Of a stretch of 64,000 bases of DNA, positions 44,901 through 56,900 are shown one piece after another. The stretch comes from Rhyacichthys aspro. Its lineage: Eukaryota > Chordata > Actinopteri > Gobiiformes > Rhyacichthyidae. Under the pieces are notes generated by a model that worked only from the letters and a program-made list of their open reading frames with translations, did not search any database and was not told where the DNA came from. The DNA lies in the NCBI GenBank assembly GCA_036850595.1, contig CM072158.1:12477422-12541421 (forward strand), given 5' to 3'. Numbering within the stretch: the first letter of the stretch is position 1; every line of letters begins with the position of its first letter. The position numbers and the translations under genes were made by a program.

Positions 44901-47900
44901 GATTTGGGCGGTGTAGTTTCCAAAAAGACCCGCACTTAAAGGTGGAGGCAACGTGGATCCTGTCAGTCTCCAAAGCGGCTGTGAGAAGCTGCCATTTTCT
45001 GTTACTAATAAATGGTCATGGGGGCTTTCAAGATGGAACGTGTGGAAAGTGAACTGGACACCTGAGTCAGAGAAGAAAAAATCCAAATTATTATTATTTA
45101 TCTCTAAAGGACAAAGTAAAAGAAGATAACTTTTCAATATTTGCAGTTAAAAAACACTATTAAAAAATTGCTAAACATGACAATGGATTACAATATTGCT
45201 AATTAGAAAACTAATGTTCAAAATATTTTTATAGTTTCGGGCAATGTTCTGGCAACTCTGAAATCCATATTTAATGAAGTTTGAAAACAAAATCCATTCC
45301 CTTCACAATCCTTTCTTGTTTGTTCCTCTTAAAACACACTGTGCTGATGCAAGAACAGTATCTGCAAATAAAGCTGTCAATTTGACGTTTGCTCTTCACC
45401 AAAGGAGACATGACTGGAGCGTTATCCCAGGATGCTGTTGCCCCAGGCCAGCCTCTCAGCATATTAGTCTTATAGAGACTGTTTGTTCAGTAAAATAAGA
45501 AGACCACTCAGTAGGAGGAAATGACACTGTAAAGGAAATTGAGTTTGACTGCCACATGTGTTGACTCAGAATTTCTTGTCTAACCTTTGCCATGGGAGGT
45601 CTCGATAATCCACGTGCAGTTCAGGTTGTGAGGGTAAAAGTCTGGGAAGCCTGGTGACAAGATGGTGCCCGTGTTCCCCTGGATGTAGCCGCCACATAAT
45701 GCTGGTAATGAATGCAAGATGGAGGGAGAGAAATAAGAGGAAAACAGAGGCTTGAGGCCAGTATGAGGAAGATGGCAATACACAAACACTGCATGTAAAG
45801 AAAATGGCATCATCAATATCACAAATGAGGCAGAAAACATAAACATAAAAACGTTTATAGACCTTTTTACATTGAAGCGCAATGTATTGACGTTTGCAGC
45901 GTGATGCAACATAAAACAAAGTGTGTTCTTGTCCATGTTTCATCTCTAACAACATACAGCAGTGTCTTAGCTTTAATCCTATTTTGGAGGAAATGGAAAC
46001 CTGGCAGGCTGTTAGTCATTTCTAGGTCATTAGTTTGGAACGTACCATCACAGCTCGGCAGGGGGCGACTCCACTGGAAATTGGGCTCACATTCTAAAGG
46101 CTCGGCGTCGCTAAGTGTGTACCCTGCATCACAGCTGAATGTTACCAAAGCGCCCACGTAAAAGTCATTGCCGTGCCTCTGTCCGTTTACAGGGATGCCG
46201 GGGTCCACGCAGTGATCCGACTGTAACTGTAGCGCTGGGGAAGGAGGTTATTAACAAAATCAGCTTCTACATGAAAATAAATCAAAATGCCTGCTTGTAA
46301 ATGTTTCTCTGAACAAATCTTACTTTCATAGCGAATGCGGAAACCGATGTCAGAGTGGCTCTTGTCAGTGGAAAACTGCAGGTACAAGAAATTGGAGGTG
46401 CTTATTAGGAACTGTGGAACCTGTGTCCCCTGGTAACTCCCTATTAAAGGTGAGGAGGGGAAACGTCCATCACGGACTTCTAGGACGTCATAGTTGACTT
46501 CAGTCCGAAACCTATAAGATAAAAAAAAAGAAGAACAGAGTTGAGTTTTTAGTGTAAAAATTGTGTCAAAAAGGTGCTTATTCCAATCTAGAGCATTGAT
46601 ATCAAGCAGTGCTATTTCTGTGAGCATTTAGGCCCAAGCTACAGGTCAATATAGGACTAAATTGTGCTTAACAGCAAATGACATTAAAAGGAGTAACCAA
46701 AGTTCAACATGGATTGTTTTAACACTTTGGTTTCCTCATTAAAGACTGTTAAATCAATCTGCCAGACAAGATTAGCACACACACTGCTGAAGCTTCTACA
46801 TTCAGGTGAAATGTAGGTCACCATTATAGACACAGTGTCATTCTTGCTTCATCTGCTAATGGTAAACATCACAGCAGCCAACATACTGCAATACATCAGT
46901 AGAGTCAGTCAGTAGGATATTGACACATTCTTTTGCTGCTTTTAAAGTCTTATTTTGTGTCTTGCGTACTCGATTTTACATTATATTAGTGTGCACTAAA
47001 AGTAGAAAAAATGTCAATGCAATTATGGATACTTTACATAGAATGATTTGTTAATACATTCTGTTGTTTGTTAGCATGCTGAAAAGATGGCTTGTTCCAT
47101 GACATTTTTTTTTTTTTTTTAGCTTTTTTCCCTCGAACGTGCAAAAGAACCAACTCAAACTCAGTCCAGTCTAATGTTTTAAAAAAAATTCAGATTTAGA
47201 TATTTATCATTTTAAATGTAATTTAAACTGTATTTTAAACACATATTTAGTAAAATATATTTATATATTTATAAAAACTCAATCATAATTTGTATTTTTT
47301 TTTTTTTATTTAGGCTCCAGTAAATGGTTGCAGCCAACATGGTATTTGGCAACTTCACCTTAAAATATAAAAATGAATTCTTTAGTTTTACAGACCATAG
47401 CATCGTTTTATTAATGTTCTTGAAGAGCAACAAACATATATACTGCTTTCATTTTGCGTGACATGTTAACATGGCGCTAGGATGAGATGCCTTGGTAAAA
47501 CATTAAAGCAGTGTGATCCTGCCTCCCAACTTCTCCTTCTGAGACATCATTACCTCTTCTCAAATCCCTGCAGTTTGCCTTGACAGCCCTTCTCCACTTA
47601 TCATTTACATGAGCACCTACAGAGTCATAGCTGGTCTTCATGTCTTTAGTTTGCATGTATACACACATATCATCCAGGTAAAAGAGTTGCAAAAGAGGGA
47701 TCAAACACCAGTGAGCTCTCCTTAAATAAAACATAATGATATCGTAGTTGTGGCCATATGTTAATGTGCATAATGCATTAACCACAGCAGCATAAGACAA
47801 AGGATTTAACAGCGGACGATGTGTGATAAAGTTTTGAAATAACAGAGCAGCATCTGCCATCAAACTTGTAACTCACTTGTCGAAGATGATCTTGATGGGG

Positions 47901-50900
47901 TAGCCTGGAGGAGCCTCAATGATCCATTCACAGTTGAGGGCCTCCTTATAGAGTTCTGGCCAGCCCGGAGAGAGGATGATCCCACTGGGAGCCTTCAGAT
48001 CTCCACCGCATGGGGCTAACAGAAGGTGAGAGAGTATAAAGAAAGGGATAGGAAGAAAAGATCGAGGTTGAATTATGCATGTCTCTCCCACCTGATGTAT
48101 GACAGCGACCACAAACGATCCTGTGCACCAGCCAGAGTTCATCCAATTTCTCTTACCACCAGGGTCTATCTAATGTAAATTGGTAACAGCTCACTTCAAG
48201 GTTAACCATGTCTCTCAGGAACAGTCATGCGGTGTTGGGTTGTTGTTTTTTTAAACCCCTCCCACAAAACCGCTAACTATCAAACCGCTAAAAGGGAACA
48301 TCTTTGATTGATTACACACAAGACACTCAAGCCCATCGACCCCTTTACCGCTCACTTTGCCATGCATCTCTTTAAATGCCTATCCTTAACCAGAACACAG
48401 AGGCGTGTGGAGGGCTTAGCTACGGTGCCAACTCCTCGCTCGCTTTGAAGTGGAATGATTTAATCAGCCAACTCAGCATACTGAAGGACATCTATAAAAC
48501 GCATTACGCTCCAAACGCAGAGGGATGATAGATGGTCTCAGAGGAATACAAAGCTGCTGTGGCACACAGGGGAAAGTGACATGCTTTAATAATGGTGTCC
48601 CTTTGCCGTATCCTGAATAGTGAAACTGATTATGTCCATTAGAATCATACTCATGTCTGTGTTTAATGTGGGGCATAACACTTAGCACTGTCTTAGCCTC
48701 AGTACCTCTGGAAGCCTGTTCTAGCCCACCCCAGAATGTTTAAATTATTATTATTGGTGAGAGCGGCCTAGTTGCATTTACTCCCTCGATAACTCACCTT
48801 CACAACGGGGTACGGCATTGTCCCAGACCACGTTGCCATCCTTGAGAATGCAGGAAATAGTCTGAGAACCGTGAGTCTTGACGAAGCCCTCCTCACAAAT
48901 GAATGAGATGGAACTGCCCAGCTGAAGGCTTTCACCAAAACGCTTCCCATTCACAGGTACGCCCGGGTCAGGACACTCGTTGTGACGGAATGCTGTCGGA
49001 AAAGTGAGAAGTAGAAGAAAAGTAGTTGTAGTGTCCTTGAATGATTCATTTGGAGAGCTAATATTAGGATTTTATTTGATTTTTTTCATATTCTTCAACT
49101 TTTTTGCCAGAACACAGTTAAAACTATGGAGGTGATGTTAACATGACATCACCTCCATTTGTATCTCCCCTGTTTTTCCTCTGTCCTGTGCACGTACACA
49201 CCGCTAACACACTGTAGGTGTTGATGAATCCTTTTGTAACCACTGGACCCAAGTAATGCGTGAGCCACCTCATCCATCACAATCATCTTATTTATTAACG
49301 TGCCAAAAATCCCCTCAATACAGTTTGGCATATCCTTAATTAACATGAATGATGGAAGCTCAGTCTCACCACTCTCCAAAAAACAGCCGCACACTACACC
49401 GGTCTCAGGAACTAACCGTCATCCCCAATTAAATGCTTTTGACATTCATTTAGCATGCTTCATCTGCTATTTATTTATTCATCTAAGTTGCTAATTGATG
49501 CATTAGTCACCATGTGTTCTCCACATTGTGGCTTTTTCGGAGGCACCTGGGTCGGGTTGATGACACGTCGACAAATGAGCTAGAGCAGTGCTTTATAGCA
49601 TGCTTTAAAGTGAGCCACTGCAACCCATTTAAGTGCAGTGTTTATTAAGACAAACACCCTAATGTCTAACTAAGAGTGCCTCTGTGGTTTTGCGGTAAGA
49701 CAGTCGCCAGGATAACTGTTTTTAAGTAATTATTTTAAGAAATTGCAATGATGACTAACATGAAAGATGATAACAATCTATAGTTGTAGTTTCTGAGAGC
49801 TTTTTTAAAAAATACAAATAGACAGAATGTAGAAAACTGCCAATATAATGATGAATATAATAACATCAGAGAAAATGAGACAATGTAGTCATTTTTCTTT
49901 TTTTTTCTATTCACAGGGTTGGTGGACGACAACAATAGGATGTGAAAGAATGCAAAGAACCAGCATCATTACACAATAGACTAGAAATGAATGCAGTTAT
50001 ATTGCTGCCAATCGCTCGCTGTAGTATCTCCATGAAATAGGTTTACCAGCAGGCAGCAGTGTGTACCGTGTCAGAGTCTAAAGCCCATCTGGAATTTCCT
50101 CAGAAGTCAGCACGGGCCCAGAATAGAACATAATGAACACCGCCGCAATGTCAGGCGAGTTAAGAAAGCGGCGTCTTTGTTTGTTTTTTTGTTTTTTTTT
50201 ATTTAGATGTCAAGACTCAGTTTAGACAAAAAAATGACTGCTTCTGTGAGTGTGTAAAGGAATGTGTCGCCCATGGGTGGAAGAGTTTGTGCAGTCTGTC
50301 GGTGACAAATGCATTGATACTGGGGATGATTCATGACATACTGTACACATACATAAACAATGGTAACGTTCAATGCATACTTGTGAAGGTGATGTTGAAT
50401 CCTCTGTCTGTGTAGGTGTGGTCGGTCAAGAACTCCAGTCGTGCCACGTGACCGCTAGTCGTTATGGGAGGAGGCACAGCGTCACCGGAGAAAGTGCCCA
50501 AAATGGGAGACTCAGCCTAGAAAGAGTTCACAAAGAAGTCGTGATGTTGGGGTTTCTTACAGATTTGAAGGTCAGTAGGGGATGCACGTAAAAAAGCTAC
50601 TCCTATAATTTCAGCAGTACCTTTCCCCCATCTTTTATGGACAGGAAGTCAAACTGTTTCTCCATGCTCAGGTCGTTGAAGGCCAGGTTGATACGGCTTT
50701 CAGGATTGGCAATGATCAGCCACACACAGTGCATGTTGTTGCCGTACTCCTGAGGGTAGTTCGGAGACAGCAACACCCCCGATGGAGTTGTGAAATTGAA
50801 GAAACAAGAAACTGCATTGGGAGAGAAAAAAAAGTTCGGAGTGTTTGGGTTGAAATAAAAGCCACCTGGGTAAACTTGAAGTGCTGATCTCATCTGAAAT

Positions 50901-53900
50901 CGGAACTCAAAGCAACACTATGCAACTTTTAACCAGGTAATACCATGATTACATTCAAATCTGTAGCCTCACAATAAAATACTACCAATGTGAACCAGTG
51001 GGCCAACATCACATCTCGAAATGCTTCAAAAAGAAAAAAAAATAACATCATCCATCAGTACAATAACTCCTGTGATACAAAAAAACCCAAAACGAATCAC
51101 TCCCAAACCGCCAAGGGTCTATCTCCCATTTATAAAACATAATCTCTTTAGTGTGTGCCATATACCTTCTTAAGTATACAAATTTGTTAATGTTTTATGC
51201 CAATATTTAGACCACAATGGTTTGGTGATTAAGCTTGCAGCTGCTTTGTAAGGTTTATTACCAGCAGTAGTGACAAAGGCCATTCATAAAAAGGTGCACA
51301 ATACCCAAACAAAAATAGCAACTAATGACACTTTTGGAAAAGGATCAGTTCTCATTAGAATAATTGTGCTCAGTGGCAAAGACAAACACTTAGCATTGTT
51401 CCGACATTACTAAAATAGTTTGTTCAAAGTTAGCTACACAGCATTATGTGGCCAAATTGACTCTCAGGTCTGCAACCTCTCTGTCATTTAGCTCTGTGAT
51501 GTTTATCTCAGCCGCTTTTGTCCATCCAATTATCTTATCAATCATACAGCAGAGCGGATGATGTGCCTAGTCAGCTCTCTTTTCCATTTACCATCAGCCG
51601 CTAACACTCTGTGTTTGTCTTTCATGCCGTTAATTGGCTAATATGCCCTCCTATTGTTTTCAAATCCACAGCCTCTGCTCGGCAAACTGTAGGGATAATC
51701 TGACCATTTATTATGCAGCACGCCCTGCACTCATCGGCACAAACACATAATCAGCAGCAGTGCAAGTAGTGCTGTACTCATGCATACTGTAAATGCTCCT
51801 GTAAAGAAGATAATTAATCTCAATGAGACTTTAAAAAAAGCTTTGTAATATATGTTTTATATAACATAATCTTTATGGAACATTCAAGAATGTGTCCAAG
51901 CTTCCAAAATATACTGATATTTAATCACCCATTGCTCTTTGACACATTTTTATTGTTAAGTTTGTTGTGATGAATTTATTGCCTTAGAAGAAAGATTCAA
52001 TGACTTTGTGTAGTAACACTATCTATTGTTATCTCAGTAATTAATTCTGCACCTTACATGACCTTGAAAGATATTATCAGAATTATTAGTATATGAGTGA
52101 TGTTCACACTTACAAACACAGCTGGGCTTCTTGGCCGACCACTGGTTGTTCTTCTGACAGGTGATGTTTTTCTTCCCCACCAGCTCAAAGGCAGGCAAAC
52201 ACTCGAAGAACAGTTTGTCTCCGTGCCGGAAGCCTGTCCCCTCCCTTTTGCCATATGATGGTATTCCTGGATCTCCACAGCTGCCTTGGTCAATTTCTGG
52301 GGATTTATAATTACACAGATTATATAATTGAAGGAATATAATTCAATGAATTGTTTATAAAGATGGAATTATATAGTTTTATAGTGGAAAAAATGTAAAT
52401 GTCAAACAAAGCCCCTTCTGACCACCAGCTACTAAAGTTTGTCTACATTTCATGTTTTCTACCAAAAGGTAGACATGAAATACACTGGAGAGAAGTCTCA
52501 TAGCAGATATCGACAAATGCATATAAGTCACATTAAGATGCAGTAGCTATAAGTGAGTCACAGCAAAAAGAAAAAAAAAGAAAAAACACTCTCACACATG
52601 CATATGTCTAAATCCCAGAGCAAGGTTATGCAAGTCCTTCCATGAACCCAATAGATTTTAATTTAATTACTGTATCGATGTACAGTATTTGCTTTTTTTT
52701 TTTTTTTTTTTGCATATGAAGTTTGGAGTCTGCAGAAATCTTGATGAATTACACATCCATTTTGAATCATTTGAATTGGATTAATGCATTTTCCAATAAC
52801 TATTAAGAATGAAATAGAAAGAACATTTAGAAGACAATAAATACATCTATTGATCTAAACAAGCAATAACAATTAACAAAAGACTTATCTGTGAATAAAT
52901 CATGAATAAGCTTAAACAACAAAGCTGGAAAACGATTAGGTCAAATTATTATAGCATCAAAACATGGAAAAAAGGAAGACAACAACTTGATAAATGTACA
53001 CTTTATTGCCCACACAAATGTCAGAAACATTATTTAGTCCTCCCTGTTTCAGTTTTAACAGGTTCCCAAAAAGTAGTTTCTTGACTAAGTTACAAACTGC
53101 ACTGTAGCAATAGCACTGTCTCTTTCTGTTTGGAACATGTTTCTTACCAATCTCCTAAATTGCTCACATCTGTCTCTTTCTCACTGTTGCCCTGTAATGC
53201 ATCCCTTCTCTTGCTGTGTGACAAACATTCTCACTTGTGTTAAAAGCTTACGTGGGCACTTTCACAAATACATGCACATGCACACTTATGCTCACTCTTA
53301 CTACTTAAAACAACACAGACCAATTTCATTATCTAAAGATTCATGCATTCTTCATTATTTTACTGACTCTTTCCTGCGGTTGCAGCTTGGAGATGGGAAT
53401 GCTGAGGCATCCCATTGAGGCATCCGGATAGGGGAATACTTAGAACGAATAAGCTCATTCATCCAGGAAATGATGGCAGGCTCTAATACGATTTTAAATC
53501 GCACCAGGGGTGATGCTGGGTGTAAATCCATACTCAACTTTAATGATGCTCATCATTTAGGACACGTTTTTAGAGCTCAGTGCTGGTTGGATGTATGGCT
53601 ATCCTGAGGCAGCCTCACAAGACAACTCATTGATCTTACGTAGAAGTCACCTTTGAGAGGGGGTGCTACTAGCAAGTTTTAAGGTGAGCTTAAAAGTACA
53701 TGCAGTACATTGTAAGATTCATCCAGTACCACAACTTAAAGACCAAGCACTCTGCAGACACATCACCAGATATGCACAACTATGCTGTGTGTTGCATTTT
53801 GGTGCAGCTACAGTACCCTAATGTTCTTCTCTCTAAAATATTCTCTGCCTCATCAGCCACTGCAAGACATGACAGCACTACTTTTATGACTTTAGTGAAT

Positions 53901-56900
53901 CAAGACTTTTGATTGATCAGCACCATTAGAGAGTCTTGGAATATTATTTTCCTAAAGGCCTTAAATGGTCATGTAGGTGAATATCACTTCAAGGCAGTGA
54001 AAATAAATAGTTTCTAGTAGAATTTTCAAAAGATATTTTTGTTGCTTAATCTCATGTAGCTTAACAGGACCAATGAGGTAACTTGGGTCTGGTTCAGCGT
54101 TTGGAGATTGAAACCCATCACAAGTTATGTAACAATGCAAGAGGAGTCAATTATTGGACTAGCCTCTTTCAAACACATATCATTGCAGATATTTATCGAT
54201 TTAGTTTCAAATATTGAGACCATCACAATGTGTTGTCATTCTCAAAGCCATTCTCAAGCATGTAAGGTTGAAGTGTGTGTTCTGAAAAGACAGTGTTTGT
54301 AATTACACTTGATGATCAGGCTTGAAATTCAAGTAATCGAGAATGCAAATTAGATTTTGGGTGCTCCAATCTGGGAGGTGAAGTGGTTCAAAGCGTTTCT
54401 TCCCCTTCATTAAGTACAACTCGTTGTTTTAATTACTCTTTGCTTCAGCATGCTGCTCTACTTTCTCTGTTATTTTTACTGTTGAAAAATAAGCATTTGT
54501 TAGCAGGGGAGACAATTCAGTGTGCTTGTGAGACACTGAGCAGACTTGTAGAACTCCCCATGAACACAGACTGGCTAATATGCATGTGCTCCCTCCAAAG
54601 ACGTCTTATCTATCCGTTTTACTTTGAAAATGTATGCTTCTCAGTTTTGCAAATGTATTTTTGGATTGCTTATTTATTCCCTACAGTAGATACCAGATAG
54701 TTCACTCCCAGTTTGGAGAAGCAGACATATGGAGGGTTTTGAACATCACCACAACCATGTACTGCTACATATGGGGTTAGTCAATTTTTGATTTTAAACA
54801 CTTAAAACACATCAGTTCAGTGGCAGGACTGTAAAAACGCAGTCTAAAGCATGTCTAAATAAATGCATGTAAATAGCTTTTATATTATGTACAATTTTTT
54901 TTCTCATTTATAAAGCCCAATTAGTTGCCATACAAAGGTGTTTTTGCTTGTCCCTATAGCAGTCACACAAAGCCTTTATCATTGCTCCTGTCTGCTTCTC
55001 CAAACGAGGAGTGTCAAGGTTCGAATATACGAAGCAAGAAGGCACAAAAAAGCATGTAATGTACACATCAATGCCATACAAGCCTTTGCACTTGGCATCA
55101 ACATGACTAAATATTTAAATACCTAATGAAGAAACGAAAAAAAGAAGATGAAAGAAGAAAAACTTGGGACAGGATGAATAATTGTGCTGGAATAAATTGA
55201 GCTGCAAGCCAATTTGTTGCACTTGACTAACGCCAAAAACATGACTTACCTTCATAAGACACTTTAAAGCCCAGAGAGCCACTGGTGTCATCAGTTTTGA
55301 AATTGAGCCACATCTGGTGACTGGTGCTAACCACAAGGTCTGGAGTGGTGGTTCCAGACAGGCTAAAGCAAAAGAAGAGTAAAAGCTTGTTAAGGAGACA
55401 AGTCTTCAAAGTAAATTGGAATATATTTTATTTCTCCCATCTCATTATATCAGTTGCTAACTTATTATGCGAAGGTTTTGCACTTTCGGCATATTCAACT
55501 AAGTGTCACTTAATAGCCAGGGGCCCTGCTTCCACTGCATCATTAAAGACATTATTACAATTTTCAGGCAGCGGAGGAAACACCTGAATATGTTAACTTT
55601 CTTCTTCAGAAAATGAGCCTAAAAGCTTTTGTGGCCAATTCTAGCCCTGAGAGCATTTTCATCCTTAATCAGAGCGAATGAGAATGAGTAAGAGAAGGCA
55701 AGATTCATCAATACCACATGAGCCATTTAATGCCATTTCAGCCGACATTGATTAGGACGTGTTTAATTGCAGGAAATGAAAAGGGATTTGCAGTTAAGTG
55801 TTGGGACACAGAAGACAGTGGATGGGTGACCGGATAAGTGAAAGAACAGTGGGCATTATACTGTGTGGTGTCATTTAAAACCACTATGGATGTCTGACTT
55901 TTAAATATTTGCACTGGCATCATTGATTCACAGACACAGAGCAATATATACTAGTATTGATAGATAGAATATGTTCATAATTACTGAGATATACTGAAAA
56001 GAAGGGAGTTTAGTAGTGTTTATGCCTTAGTCTTTAGCCTATAGAAGCACAGCAAAACAAGCATAAAGCTCATTCATCTTGCACCTCCTCTCAGTTTCCA
56101 TCCAGGCAAAACAACCTTGCATGAAAATGACTCTATAAAAGTTTATTAAGGTGGTAAATTTGCACACAATTAATATCAACATGAATAGAATTGTTATAGA
56201 GCATCTGCCAAAGTAAACTCTATTAGGTGTGTCAATATGCAGTTATGCTCGCTCCGCCACATGGCTATGGTCTTGTTTTGAACGCTGAAGTGTGATGATT
56301 GACAATGTGGTGTGGCATCTATTTTTTATGCACAGCTGCATCAGGTGGTGATGAAATAAAAGAGAAACAGTAGAGCTACAGGGGAAGGGAGGAGAAAAGG
56401 CGGCAGCCAGGTGCAGGAAAAACAGAGAAAATGTTCCAGCGAGCGTGAGAGGCAAAAATGGAAACGACTTCTAAAGATGAAGGAAGTGAGTAAAAGCCAG
56501 AGGAAGTTAGTGGAGATTAAAGCCAAAAGAGGTGGAAGGTGTCACTTACACATGAAAGATGGTCTTCTGGTCTCCCACCACCTCACCATCTCCCACCGTG
56601 AGGGTGTCATAGCCGCGTTCCAGGTCAAAATCCTCAAATGTCAGCTTGATCACCTAGAAAACAGTGGGGACATTGTCAAGACAGGCGTGAACGACAAATG
56701 CTTGAAAGTTCCTGACACCAGGTGCAGAGGAGAGGCGCAGAGCCATCTGTCACGTTCTCTTCCTCCGTCCAGCCGTTCATCTATCAATCTCCTTGAACAA
56801 TTGCCTGGCACGTTTCCAGTGGTAACTTCTTTACTTTTAGTTTTCTTCAAGTAGACTCTTCAACCTGAATTAAACTGGATGGTTTGAAATGAAATTTGTT

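Noticed and set aside
45566..45955. 129-residue minus-strand ORF
   Set aside because: Out-of-frame shadow of exon e13 with adjoining intron.
47477..47863. 128-residue minus-strand ORF next to exon e10
   Set aside because: Intronic, without domain similarity, and directly downstream of the e10 donor; chance open frame.
56411..56854. 147-residue plus-strand ORF
   Set aside because: It runs antisense across csmd2 exon e4 and flanking intron, has low-complexity charged sequence and no family resemblance.
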